Origin: Setomelanomma holmii | Lineage: Eukaryota > Ascomycota > Dothideomycetes > Pleosporales > Phaeosphaeriaceae | Length of the DNA stretch: 64,000 nucleotides | Reading direction: 5' to 3' | Assembly: GCA_010015745.1 (NCBI GenBank) | Contig: ML978154.1 | Location: forward strand, 644,668-708,667 | Part shown: one piece after another, positions 1 through 10,287 of the stretch | How the letters are laid out: each line of letters begins with the position of its first letter | Position numbering within the stretch: position 1 is the first letter of the stretch | The notes under the pieces: model-generated | Databases searched by the model: none | What the model was told of the DNA's origin: nothing | Seen by the model: only the letters and a program-made list of their open reading frames with translations | Position numbers and translations under genes: made by a program

Positions 1-504
1 TCTCAAGATGGTTAAGCCCTATTCACACAAACATAAAACTTCCTAGGAGTTGTAATGGTAATGAAATAGATCCATGCGTAGAGGCATCAGTGACAGTCCA
101 TGGTAAGTGTGACCGTCACTTCGAACCCAGAAATACCCCAAGCTCCACAATTTCACGATGCTGCTTAAACATATTGACAGCCCCGATGACTTCCACCACA
201 AGTCATTAACAAGAGATGGGTCGCTATTGTTTACGGGCCGCATTGTACGTTCGTTTGTGTTTACTCAATCCTCTCGCAACATTATGCCGATGTCACACAC
301 CCATGCACCCGCCCATTCTTCACCTACCACAAGCCATGCACCCGTCCGCAAACACACCGCAAGAACACCACCAACACCACCAAATCTATACACAACACCA
401 GTTCATGTCCTCAAAATCCCCGCTCAGCCTTTCTGACGTTCCTTTCCACCGTTTCGGCAAGTACTTTTCTGAGTTAATCATCAACAATAGCAAACACTTC
501 CCCA
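1..504. other. Gene-free stretch upstream of the tRNA
   Basis: Only short open frames of low-complexity His/Pro/Thr composition occur here, with no recognisable protein. Nothing else stands out. Confidence 0.5.
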
Positions 505-585
505 GGCGTGGTGGCAGAGTGGTTATTGCGCAAGACTTGAAATCTTGTTCCCTTGGGAGCGCAGGTTCGAGTCCTGCCCACGTCG
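505..585 (+). tRNA. tRNA-Ser (anticodon UGA)
   Basis: The sequence folds as a class II tRNA. A 7-bp acceptor stem pairs GGCGTGG (505-511) with CCACGTC (578-584). The anticodon loop CTTGAAA has TGA in the anticodon position, giving tRNA-Ser reading UCA codons. A long variable arm follows (TTCCCTTGGGAG region), as expected for serine tRNAs. The T-arm contains a perfect B-box (GGTTCGAGTCC) at about 564-574. No intron is visible. The 3' CCA is not encoded, as usual in eukaryotes. Confidence 0.95.
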
Positions 586-943
586 ATGTTTTTGAGCTTG
601 CTTGGTGCTGCTGAGTTGTTCTTTTTGTTAAGATCGTGCAGGCTGACTTGGGGGTGGTGGTAAGGAGTGGCTGGGAGAGCTGGGGAATATGCTGGGGGGA
701 AGGACGGGAACTTGGAGAGAGATGTGATCGAATATGGGGAATGGAATCGGGAAGATTGGACTGCGTGTGAGTCAAGTATGGTATGGAAGTTGGGTGGGTT
801 AAGCCGGGATGTGGAAGGAGGTTGGCGACCGGTTTGTTCAGGGACGGAGGATAGCATTAGCTAGCGCGCAACGTCATTACCTTTGGTTTTGATGCTTTTC
901 ATTCATTCTCTCATATCATTTTACTTTTGCTTGTTTCTAGTCC
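586..943. other. Intergenic, G-rich
   Basis: This lies between the tRNA and the 3' end of the thiolase gene. It contains purine-rich GGGGTGG/GGAAGG runs and no convincing gene. Confidence 0.5.
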
Positions 944-2348
944 TTATAGCTGATCTGGGCTCACTCTTTGCACAATGATACCTGACGCCGCGCCACCACC
1001 GTTGCAGATCGCTGCAGCACCATACTGACCAACCTCCAGCTGATGCAGCAATGTCACCAATATCCTGCTACCTGAGCTGCCAAGTGCATGTCCAAGCGCA
1101 ATGGCTCCTCCTCGTGGGTTGACGTTGTCCGTACCAAGACCAAGAACTTTGGCGTTGGCTTTGATGACGGCGGCGAAGGCCTCGTTGAACTCCCAGATGG
1201 CGATGTCTTCCTTCTTCAGGCTGGACTGCTTGAGCAACTTCTCGACGCAGGACGCGGGGGCTATGGGGAAATCGATGGGATCTAGCAATTGTTAGGTATG
1301 TGCATGCTGTATTCGGGCGTAATGAGTACTTACCAACAGCAGCATCAGCATAGGTAATGATCTTGGCCAGAACACGGCTATCCTTTCCGTACTTCTGTGC
1401 AATCTCTTTGCTGCCCAGTACCAAGGCAGAGGCACCGTCGCTAAGAGGCGAGCTGTTCGCCGCAGTGACTGTGCCGTCCGGACCCTTCTCGAAAGCTGGC
1501 TTCAGAGTAGGCACCTTGTCCAGCTTGAGCTTGTTGTATTGCTCGTCCTCAGAGATGATGATGTCGCCCTTCCTCGACTTGACAGTGACTGGCACGATCT
1601 CCTCTTTGAAGAGGCCCTCCTTGTATGCCTTCTGAGCGCGCTTGTAGGTCTCGATTGCGTAGTCATCTTGGTCTTGCCGCGACACGTTGTGCTTCTTGGC
1701 TGTGTTCTCCGCGCAGTTGCCCATGTGAATCTGGTTGTACACATCCCACAGACCATCCGAGATCAGGCCATCCTGCAGCTTCTGGTGTCCGAATGCTGGC
1801 TGTTGGCTGGCGCGGTTCAGATAGTAAGGCACTCTTGTCATGTTCTCCATGCCGCCAGCGACCTGCGCTTCAGCCTGTCCGAGCTCGATGGTCGAGGCGG
1901 CGATGTTCACAGCTTTCAGACCTGATGCGCATACTTTGTTGATGGTTGTAGCCTCGATATTGGTAGGTAGGCCTGCGAAGATGGCTGCTTGCCGTGCTGG
2001 TGCTTGTCCAACATTTGCGCCGAGCACGTTACCCATGTATACGGCATCGATGGAGGATACGGGAACCTTGGACTTTTCAAGGGCATCTTTGATTGCAGTC
2101 GCGCCGAGTTGGGTTGCTGAGACGGTTGTGAAGTTGCCATTGAACTACCAGCCTGTTAGAGTCGTCTCATAATACTCGAGGAGAGGACTTACCACTGCGG
2201 TCGGCGTCCGACTTGCACTAATGATGTATGCATCTCGAATTTCCTTTCCTGCCCGTGCCGAGTTGCTAAATTGCCTTTGTATGCTAGCAAGGCGTTGTTG
2301 CGGGCGCGATGCCATTCTGAAGGATGTGCGGAGGGCAGCAGATGACAT
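944..2348 (-). CDS. ERG10: Acetyl-CoA acetyltransferase (thiolase), probably mitochondrial
   Basis: Three exons (2348-2193, 2144-1334, 1281-944) give 434 residues; both introns are GT...AG. The enzyme condenses two acetyl-CoA to acetoacetyl-CoA, or cleaves it, in ketone, isoleucine and sterol precursor metabolism. The N-terminus (about 35 residues, Arg/Ser/Gln-rich, no acidic residues) looks like a mitochondrial presequence, followed by the thiolase start IRDAYIISASRTP. Active-site features are visible: the acyl-accepting cysteine in INKVCASGLKAV, EFNEAFA, the histidine in NPRGGAIALGHALGSSG, and the second cysteine in ICNGGGAASG. Length matches the ACAT1 class. The mitochondrial form is inferred from the leader; a cytosolic ERG10 paralogue would lack it. 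Confidence 0.93.
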
Positions 2349-3709
2349 GGCTAAGGGACGGCGATAACCGACTGGAGGGTATGAGACAGGCGTAGGAAAG
2401 AGACTCTAGCGAGTCGTAAAGAAGATTATCACATGGCGGCGAGTTTCCGCTGGACAAGAGGAGCTCGACTTTGCCCCGGATTGTGGAGGGCGGGACTGAG
2501 CCGAGGTGCTCTGATCGCGGCACCAGCCGGCTTAACGTGTGACTGAACTCATCCCTCGCTTTCCGAAGCATCAGCACACAGGCGCATGCACTATCTGAAT
2601 TTTTGCTCTCTGTTATGGAAGAATCGAGATGATTAGAAGAGCCTGAGACTCTTGGAGGTCAGCACATGTGGTCGCTTCGTGCACGTGCGCGGTGTCGCCC
2701 TTGCACCCATCGTGACTTCCTCCTCTGCTCTGAGGCTCCCACAGCTAACAAACAAATTCCGTTGCGGAAGACCGATCACTCCGCCGTTCCTCTTCACGTC
2801 ACCAATCAGGCCACTGGTATTGGAGACGGCACTTGATATGCCAGCAAGTCGCTCATCATGTCAAGCGACAATTTCTAGCCACTCCCAATTCGAGGCATCA
2901 CGAGAGGAAATACGGTCACGCAATTTGACCAACCTCGCGCTCTGGAGCCCACAGCCAGGCGTATAGTGAGCCATGGCACGAGGGCTCTTTGTAATCTTCC
3001 TATACCCAACCGTGTTGGGGCCGGCACTGAATTGCACTCAATCACTTGCTCTTGACAGTTGACAGGTGCGTCGTAGGAACATCCGTCTCACGTTGTGATT
3101 TCTCCTTTTTCAAAGCAGTATTGGCGACGAGCCTCACGTATGTCGTACTGTGACAGTGTTATCTGACCACTACATTCGCCGAACTGCATGTTCTCGCCTC
3201 TTTCGTCCCTATTCTTTTCATTTGTCTACTTGTCATTCGCAGTCAATGTTTCGCAAAGGCTTTTACACACGGGTATCACTTCCAGCCTGTACCTGCATGA
3301 GCATCTCGTGCTACAGCGCCATGGCTATGTGACTCGCTGTGAAACCGGGATGAAGCAACTGTGCCTTGCCTCAGCAACATCAGATGCCAAGACCATGGCA
3401 AATAACTCTCTCCTCGCATTGAAATTACCAATAAGCGGATAGAGGCAGCTTGGCACCACACTGCTATTCTCTCGACTGGACGACGGCGGCACCTTACTTG
3501 AGGCAGTGTCCAAGTACAAGACATTTTCAATAAACCTTGAGACTAGCCAAAGCGAAGGCACTAGAGCAGCAAACTAAGGTCTCCATCGGTAACTGCTCCC
3601 TTGCAGTGTATAAGAGAAGGATGGCTCGACTCCGGACATATCCTCAGCCTCAGTTCTCACCAGCTTCAAACTACCACAGTCGCTTCTGAGCCCTACAATC
3701 ATCCTCATC
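2349..3709. promoter_or_regulatory. Divergent intergenic region between thiolase and BYS1 gene
   Basis: About 1.36 kb separates the two divergent start codons. No protein-coding signal is convincing. A TATA box (TATAAG, 3609-3614) lies about 100 nt before the BYS1 start; none is obvious on the thiolase side, as is usual for housekeeping genes. Confidence 0.5.
3609..3614 (+). promoter_or_regulatory. Probable TATA box of the small BYS1 gene
   Basis: TATAAG sits about 100 nt upstream of the ATG at 3710, followed by pyrimidine-rich leader sequence. A focused TATA promoter fits a strongly regulated secreted protein. Confidence 0.5.
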
Positions 3710-4174
3710 ATGCGCTTCCCAACCCTCCTCACCACCCTCGCCCTCGCGGCCTCCACGGCCCACGCCGCAGACAACTACATCCACAACAACTGCGGCTACG
3801 ACGTCTGGTATACCTCTGTCGGCGGCACCGACGCCCCCGCGCCCTCCAAAATCTCTTCGGGCTCCTACATCGAAGAAGGGCAGTACTTCGACAAAACCGG
3901 CACCGCCATCAAAATCACCAAGATCGAGAATGGCATCTACACGGACGCGCCAGTGCTGCACTTCTCGTACAGCTACAAGGCCAACGTGGAGCTGTACTAC
4001 GACTTGAGCAGCGCTTTTGGGTACGTCTTCTGGGGCGAGAAGATTACCCTGGGTCCGACCGAGGGTGTGCAGGGCAAGGTTATTGAGTGGGATGGTGCAC
4101 CGGGAGACAGCACTACTCAGAGCCATTTTGGACAGGATATTGATTTGATTCTGGAGCTGTGTGCTAGTGGTTGA
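3710..4174 (+). CDS. Small secreted BYS1-domain (thaumatin-like fold) protein
   Basis: A single exon encodes 154 residues. An N-terminal signal peptide (MRFPTLLTTLALAASTAHA, cut before ADNY) is followed by a complete BYS1 domain: NNCGYDVWYTSVGG near the start, an acidic beta-rich core, and DIDLILELC at the end. The family is named after a Blastomyces yeast-phase-specific protein and occurs in many ascomycetes as small secreted or wall proteins. Its biochemical role is unknown. Two cysteines remain in the mature protein, one near each end, and could form a disulfide. A second, much larger BYS1 protein lies at 8221-10287, so the locus may hold a small family. Effector-like activity is possible but only inferred. 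Confidence 0.88.
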   Translation: MRFPTLLTTLALAASTAHAADNYIHNNCGYDVWYTSVGGTDAPAPSKISSGSYIEEGQYFDKTGTAIKITKIENGIYTDAPVLHFSYSYKANVELYYDLSSAFGYVFWGEKITLGPTEGVQGKVIEWDGAPGDSTTQSHFGQDIDLILELCASG

Positions 4175-4633
4175 GCATGTGTGGAAGCTGAAAGCACGAT
4201 TTGTGGAGTTGTAGATGGAATGGGCGGCAGAGAGTGGTGATGGAGGATGTCGTTCGAGGATCTGATGGGTTGTCTAGCATGTAGAGTGAATCCAAAGTCG
4301 ACTTTTCATTGCCGTCATATTGACTTTGACAGCATGCACCATGTTTGACAACCAGGCTTTGCTTAAAAGTTATAAAAATTTTGGACTTTGGAAGACAAAA
4401 TGTCTGGAATCGTGTGATGCTATCATGGTAATACGAGTGCCCTAGTACAACATGCTCCAACAGATGACCGAAAACCTAAGCCAGCCTGTTCTATGGCTCC
4501 GCCTCGCAATGCAAAATTTCCCAGACTTGAACCAAAACGCCATGGGTATATAACGAGACTCGTGCGCAAGCCGGCAAGCAAAGAAGGACCATGCAGAAAG
4601 GGATCAAAAAGCCGACCAAACTTCTCAAAAAGT
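4175..4633. other. Convergent 3' region
   Basis: This lies between the convergent BYS1 and Sds3-like genes. It is AT-richer than its neighbours and shows no gene. Confidence 0.5.
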
Positions 4634-6365
4634 TCAACCACCTCCTCTCCCCCTCCCTCGCCCTCTTCCACTTCCACTCGCCGTCCTCGCCATCGGTATA
4701 CCTCCACCATGTCCCCCAACAGCCAACTCCCTCTCTCCAAACCTTCCCACGGGTGTATTCCCACCCACATCGCTCCAGCCCGCCATACTACTCTGCGCAC
4801 TCATCGGCACGCCACCTAGTCCCGCGCCAACTTCAAGATGCGGATTCACGCTGCGGACATGATTCGTGATTTCGTTCACCGGCTCGCTAAAGTTCGGCGG
4901 CTGGACTTGATAATCTCGCGCCTTGACAGGGTTGCATGCAGCTTGTAGGAGTTTCTCGTTGAGTTCGTCGTCTGGTCGCGCGTCGCGTAGCATGAGCTTA
5001 AGGTCTTGTTCAACGTCGGAGGCGGAGAGGGCGGGCGGTGTTGGGGCTGCGGCGTTTGCTTTTTGGAAGATTTTGGCGTCGAGGACGAAGGGTGGGTTGT
5101 AGATGAAGGGGATGTGGCCGTTTGCGATGGCGGCAGCGGAGGGGTTGAATGCTGAGCGAGTGGCGCCTCGTGTTGCGTGGGGGTTTGAGGAGAGCTGGCG
5201 CGTCATGTCTGTTGCGCCGGGGATGTCGTCTGAGTCTTGGTCTTGGTCCATCATATCGCCGTTCTCGGAGGCGTGATCGCCATTTGTGCCGTTGCCGTTG
5301 CCGTTGGTAGTGTGGCCGTTTGTGGTGGCTTCTGGCTGTGCGCCCGTATCTGCGTTCTTCATCTTTGCGAAGAAGTGCGAGGCTGCAGTCGTGGCTTGGT
5401 TCATAGCCATGTTGAGCTCCTTCTCGGTGAAGAGGCGCTCGAGCGAGTATGCAGAGGACTCGAATTGTGCGTTGATGGTGCGCGCCTTGGCCTCACGGAA
5501 CGGCGAGCCCATACCCATCTCGACGTTGCGACCTGAAGGACCGGGCGACTCGTTGTCATTCTCTTCGAACAACTTCCGTTTGCGCTTCTCGTTTGCAACC
5601 GCCAGATCTTCGCCTTCCCCAAACTTGTGTCCGGTCCGTCTCGTCTTACGAGGCGCTTGCGGTCCGCCGGGGCTCGCTGGGTGGCCAATGCCGAATTGAT
5701 TGGGGTGCAGCAGCATGGCGTTGCTGTCAGAAAGATCCAATTGTTCCTTCTCGCGCTTCAATCTGCTTGTGCGTTGTTGTATGCTTGCGATAAGGCGCTC
5801 GCGAATTGTGGCAGCGAGCAGCTTGTGCTCTTCCTCGGCGATCTGTATTTTGTAGAGGTGCGAATTCTCGATTTCATTCTTGGTGTTTTCGTGCTTGTTC
5901 TAGTGCTGTATTAGCCAGGGAGAGGTGATACAGGGCAAATGATCTTACATAGAGCATAGTCAGGTTGTAGTCGCGCTCTTCCATCGCATCATTGACAGCA
6001 TCCACAAACCGCGAATAGTGTTTTCCGCATTGCGCAGCGTAGTCTGTACCAGCGCTTGGTGCTGTAGGTATGTTGTTGCCCATGATTTGCGAGATGAGCT
6101 CCGAGGCTTCTTCTCCACCATCGTCGAGCGGCGAATTCGCATATGGGTCTGCCTTCATGATGAGGTTTATGTCTGCTGTCAGGGCTGCCAGCTGTGCTCT
6201 GTAGTGGCTGTCTCTGTTGTCGGAGAAGGACGCCATCATCTCTCCAAGCTTCTCTGCCAGCATGTTGCGCCGTTTGTCACGCTTCGAGGGCTGCGGTTGC
6301 GGGGACGTCGCAGAATGACCCAGTGGGAAGTTGTCCGCCGGTGAGGGGCTTTCATTGCGGACCAT
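4634..6365 (-). CDS. SDS3: Sds3-like histone deacetylase (Rpd3L-type) complex subunit
   Basis: Two exons (6365-5949, 5899-4634; 49-nt intron) give about 560 residues. The ATG at 6363-6365 is chosen because the upstream in-frame codon at 6380 is GTG. Residues about 20-200 form the Sds3-like region: a basic stretch KRDKRRNMLAEKLGEMM, then a long helical segment with AEEEHKLLAATIRERL and RTSRLKREKEQLDLSD. This family scaffolds Rpd3/Sin3 deacetylase complexes in the nucleus. The middle has a basic patch (KRKRKLFEEND) and acidic Asp/Gln tracts. The C-terminus ends in a Gly-Arg tail (GRGRGRGRGGG), which may bind nucleic acid. The exact family member (Sds3 or a relative) is not certain. Confidence 0.8.
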
Positions 6366-6946
6366 GGCGGCGAGATGCACGTTCGAGTCTTGAAGGAAAT
6401 GTTTGCAGTACGGAAGAGTGCGCAGATTCAGCCGGAGGAGCGCAGTAAATTGCTAAGAAGAGTATACCTTGGTGCTCGAACCTGGAAATGAGTCGCAGAA
6501 TAATGGCGACAAGACAAGCTGCCCGTCGTCGCGCGCTGAGTACTAAAGCATGAGAAACGTAGAGGAGTTGGAAGGAAGCAGATCGGAGGTTTGTGGAGTG
6601 AATTGGCTTTGGACAATCGACGGATCCCATCACTGGCGCAGGGCCCATGACCGCGGTTAGGCCCGTTCGCGAATCCCGACCACCGACCTTGGCTCGGAAC
6701 ACGTGCATGGACCTTCATCCCACACAACATTGGTCAAACGAGTCACATGATGCTCACAAGAACCCCGCGCACCGTAGCCAGAGATGCCACCAGTCCTAAA
6801 AATGTCTTGATTGCCTACCATGAATGCCTTCGCGAAGGCGAATGAGTATCTCCTCTGCATGCACCTCTAACCCGCACTACGAGAGCTTGCAGTACATGAC
6901 ACGATCCGAAGCTTATCATCAGCAGGCACGCGACTCACCTGCTAAG
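6366..6946. other. Intergenic region upstream of the Sds3-like gene
   Basis: Only short spurious frames occur. It probably holds the promoter and leader of the minus-strand Sds3-like gene. Confidence 0.4.
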
Positions 6947-7700
6947 GCTGAAAGCGCCTTGTAGTCATTTCACGCAGAGCTTTTGAAGTTGCGACAACGT
7001 GGTAGCTAGGTGTAATGGAACGAGCATGAGCACTGCAAAACGGGAGGCAGAGAGCTGATCCATTCAGCGCAGCATATTCGCAACCTGCTTTCGATGCTCA
7101 AAGCACAGCCTATAGAATGACACGAGGAGATGGCTGAAAGTATATTGTAGTCATCCAGGCAGAACTTTCTACGTACCATGACGCGATGTTAGTTGATGTA
7201 ATTCAACGAATATGAGCGCTGTACAGCGTGAGGCAAAAGGTTGATCCCATGGGCGCAGCATGATTGCAATTCGATATCCTGACGCTGAAAGTGCCTCGTA
7301 GTCATTCAGGCAGTACTTTCGAGGTGCTACAACGCGATAGGCAGTTGTAAATTCGACGAGCATGAGGGCTGCACAGTGCGCGGTAGAGGGCTGATACAAA
7401 CGGCGCACCACGTTTACGACTCTCTCCATGAAGCTGAAACCAGAGCCTGGAGAGTGACAAGTGGAGGCGGCTGATTTCAGCTTGATGAGCACTTGAGCAC
7501 TGCACCGGATGGCGGATGAGTTTGGAACAAGGAGAGCTGTGTGAACCGCAGAGCCCGACATCGGCGTATCTGCGAGCCGCCTTTTGGCGCTGAAAGTAAA
7601 GCCTAAGGTCGACGCGAAGAGGCAGCTGCTTGAGGTTTGATGGGCACTGAGCACTGCACGAGGAGAGAACGTTGAGTTACGATACAGAAATTCATTGCAA
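6947..7700. repeat. Degenerate tandem repeat, unit about 150-186 bp
   Basis: The anchor GCTGAAAG (GCTGAAAC in the fourth copy) recurs at 6947, 7133, 7284, 7433 and 7589, so spacings are 186, 151, 149 and 156 bp. Within each unit the same order of motifs returns: a TAGTCATTCAGGCAG-like block, an ACGAGCATGAG or GAGCACTG block, a CTGTACAG/CTGCACAG block, then GGTTGATCC/GCTGATAC and GCGCA. Units are well diverged from each other. A 190-codon open frame (7169-7741, minus) runs through most copies but has no recognisable domain and may be fortuitous. No transposase or terminal repeat is visible. Confidence 0.7.
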
Positions 7701-7807
7701 GCAGTAACAGAATACAAAGCTACGAAAACAGGCGGTACCAATGCGACTTCAGTCAGCCCTCATCATCCCCCAAAATCAAAAGACAATGGAAACAAGACAA
7801 CGCTGCT

Positions 7808-8220
7808 CTAGTGGCCCATCCCTTCAGTGTCGATGCAGACAGAATTGGTGGGTATGCCCTCAGGCTTGAGAATGTCGTCCACGATGACCTTCCAGACCAA
7901 GGTCACGACCTTGCACTCTGACTTGCTAAGGCCGGAGATATTGCAGACCTGTTGTGGCGTTGTGGCACACCACATCTCGGCAGCCCTGGGAACCCTCCGG
8001 TCGGTAGCCGCGAGCATCGCATTGATAGGACGCTGGACTTGGTTGGCTGGTGTACCTAGGGAGAGTTGCAGATGGAATCATCGGTGGTCAAGTCGATGAT
8101 GTCGCTGTCGTCTTTGGTGGCAATTTCCGAGTCTCTCTCGATCTGTATGCACTCATTGGCGGTCTTGTTTCTGCAGAAGATCGACATGCAGACCTTGGTA
8201 GTCTGCTGCGAGGTCTCTGC
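7808..8220 (-). pseudogene. Decayed or unspliced tail of the BYS1-module protein
   Basis: Immediately after the TAA at 8221-8223 the same frame continues for about 55 codons to TAG (8054-8056) and encodes a fourth module (VCMSIFC ... IIDLTTDDSIC). Beyond that, in a shifted frame, 8017-7808 encodes another module-like segment (MWCATTPQQVC ... SKSEC ... TNSVC) that ends at a stop at 7808. A 48-nt GT...AG intron (8253-8206, weak GTTTCT donor) would remove the first stop in frame and rejoin module four. No splice choice was found that also restores the fifth. RNA evidence would decide between splicing and decay. Confidence 0.55.
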
Positions 8221-10287
8221 TTAACGCGTGGGAAGGCTTGGCTTGCGAGAAACAGAGGACTTGCCGCACGCATCGTCGTCGGTAGTGTAGTCGATGTCGA
8301 GATCGAGAACATCTTTGGCGGCTTTCTCCATATCGTCTTCAAGAGCCTCGCACTGTTTGTTGCTCAAGGAACCGGCATGGCACAGGAAGGCCATACACAC
8401 TTGAGGACGTCCAAGCGAGTTGCGGCGTACAGTGGGAACTTCGACGTTGAGAGGCATCATGCTTCGGCCGGACCAAGATGAACAGGTATCCTCATCATCA
8501 GTCCAGTCGATCAGGTTTTTGTCTCTTGTCTCGAACGACTTGATTTGTTGCTGGCAATCGATACCTGGCTGTGCAGGATTGCACCACGGAAGAATGCACT
8601 TCTTTGGCTTCTTTGCGGCCGCGGCATACGCACGTGGATTGCGTCCAGCTACTAGAAATGTGTGGCAAACGTCTTCGCTGTCGGTCCAGTCAATGCGACC
8701 AATGTCTGCCATTTTCATGGTATACTCGAGCCTGTCGCACTTCACGCCGGGTACAGCAGGTTCACACCAGGGAAGGATGCAATGTCTGGGCTTTGCCGTC
8801 GAAGAGCTAGCCTGGGCGTTCAAGGTTGCGGCGGCCTTCACGATCTGCTTTGTTGCTTCTTCGCGCATGACGGTCTTCAGTGAAACCGTGGCCAATGTGC
8901 GGGGCTGGATGAGAGTGTTGTTCATGTTCTTCAAGTAGACAAGTTTGGGCTTGCAGTAGTCGTGTGATTTCGGGGCGGGCGCGTCGCAAGGTGAGGTCAT
9001 GTTGCCGGTCTTGTCACAGTCTCTGGCGCTCATGCGAGACGCACGATCACCATAAGGCGTTGGGCGAGGGACTTCGTAGTCGCTTTCCTCAGTGTACTTC
9101 GTCGGTCGTCCAGGTCTGTCCATGGGGGCATGGTAGGAGGGTCGCTGGGGAGCAGGGTACTCGTCCACCGATGTGTACCGAGAAGGGGTCGTGCAGGGCC
9201 TGGTCTCTGGTGGGGCGATGTAAGTCTCCTTAGTTGTGTGCAGAGGAGAAGGGTACGGCTTCTCGGACGAAGACTTGGGTGGCGGCGCGTAAGGGTGCTC
9301 GGTCGTGTGGTCGGGAGGCTGGTACGGCTGCTCCGACGAGTATGTTGGCGGCTTAGCGTACGTCACAGTGGTGTGTTTCGGAGGTGCGTGATAAGTCACG
9401 GTGCGGTCCTTCCCAGGCTCCGTGACTGTCGTATGCTTCGTCAAGGTGGCGGTTGTAGTATGCTTCTGTGGAGGCGCGTAATGCTCATTGGACGTGGATG
9501 CGTGCGGCTTCTGATATGGCTGGGACGAGGCGTGCTTGTGAGGCTCAGTCGATGTGTGTTTGGGAGGCTCGTGATACGCTTCGCTCGACGTGGACGTGGA
9601 TGTGGAAGTCAGACACTTGGCAAAAGTGTGGCTCGAAGAAGAGCAAAGCATCGACGTGTGCTCGGGGGCGGGCTTGGACGAGTGAACATGACTGGGCTCT
9701 TCATCGTCATACTCCTCGCTGTGGTGCGAATCGTTTAAGGGCTTGCTCTTGGCGGCCTCGTCGTATTTGCCGTTGTCGTGGTGGTAGTCGTAGCACTCCG
9801 AGATCTCCCCAAGAGACTTGGAGTCCTTGAGGGGCGCTGAACGCTCACTGCCGCACAGGACCAGCTCGATGTCGTCCGTGGCATCGCACTGACTGGTCTG
9901 AACGTCGGGTGAGTGATGCGCGCCATGGCAGGTGTGGAAGGCAAGGTTGTTGTCAAAGCCGTTACCACGAATTACGGACAAGTCGACCCAGACCTTGGAG
10001 CTGTGGGAGCGTTCGACCGAGTAGGCGAAGTTGATCTCATCGGCACCCCTGTGGATGCCATCGGCCTTGGGCGAGATCTTGAGGGCGATACCGGGATGCT
10101 CCGATGTGCCGTAGCGCCAGGGCTCCTCGTACCGACCACTGGGGTTGACTTGTAGATTGTCGGTATGGGCAGAGCCAACGACCGGAACTGACCAGACGTA
10201 GACAGGGTGCGGGCAGTTATTGGTGATGATGGCCTTGGCTTGGGCAAGAGCCACGAGGCCACTGAGGGCGACGATGCGGCTCGTCAT
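8221..10287 (-). CDS. Large secreted BYS1 protein with Thr/Pro/His linker and tandem four-Cys modules
   Basis: An intronless frame of 688 codons is proposed, starting at the ATG (10285-10287) that begins a signal peptide (MTSRIVALSGLVALAQAKA); the frame stays open upstream but without signal-like sequence. Residues about 20-150 are a BYS1 domain (ITNNCPHPVYVWSV ... DDIELVLCGS). Residues about 190-430 are a mucin-like repetitive linker with motifs such as PPKHTT, PYQPPDHTTEHPYAPPP. Residues about 503-688 carry three Cys modules; the first two are C-x4-C-x8-C-x23-C with CILPWC at the front and IDWTD-ED-C at the end. The TAA at 8221 is followed in frame by another module (to 8054), so the tail is either truncated by mutation or joined by an intron (candidate 8253-8206). 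Function is unknown; an extracellular or wall-associated role is inferred. Confidence 0.8.
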   Translation of the reverse strand: MTSRIVALSGLVALAQAKAIITNNCPHPVYVWSVPVVGSAHTDNLQVNPSGRYEEPWRYGTSEHPGIALKISPKADGIHRGADEINFAYSVERSHSSKVWVDLSVIRGNGFDNNLAFHTCHGAHHSPDVQTSQCDATDDIELVLCGSERSAPLKDSKSLGEISECYDYHHDNGKYDEAAKSKPLNDSHHSEEYDDEEPSHVHSSKPAPEHTSMLCSSSSHTFAKCLTSTSTSTSSEAYHEPPKHTSTEPHKHASSQPYQKPHASTSNEHYAPPQKHTTTATLTKHTTVTEPGKDRTVTYHAPPKHTTVTYAKPPTYSSEQPYQPPDHTTEHPYAPPPKSSSEKPYPSPLHTTKETYIAPPETRPCTTPSRYTSVDEYPAPQRPSYHAPMDRPGRPTKYTEESDYEVPRPTPYGDRASRMSARDCDKTGNMTSPCDAPAPKSHDYCKPKLVYLKNMNNTLIQPRTLATVSLKTVMREEATKQIVKAAATLNAQASSSTAKPRHCILPWCEPAVPGVKCDRLEYTMKMADIGRIDWTDSEDVCHTFLVAGRNPRAYAAAAKKPKKCILPWCNPAQPGIDCQQQIKSFETRDKNLIDWTDDEDTCSSWSGRSMMPLNVEVPTVRRNSLGRPQVCMAFLCHAGSLSNKQCEALEDDMEKAAKDVLDLDIDYTTDDDACGKSSVSRKPSLPTR

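Noticed and set aside
7169..7741. 190-codon minus-strand frame over the tandem repeat
   Set aside because: No domain, signal peptide or typical codon pattern; its internal similarity just mirrors the DNA repeat. Not called as a gene.
9130..9738. 202-codon plus-strand frame opposite the BYS1-module gene
   Set aside because: Arg/Leu-rich shadow of the repetitive Thr/Pro/His linker on the other strand.
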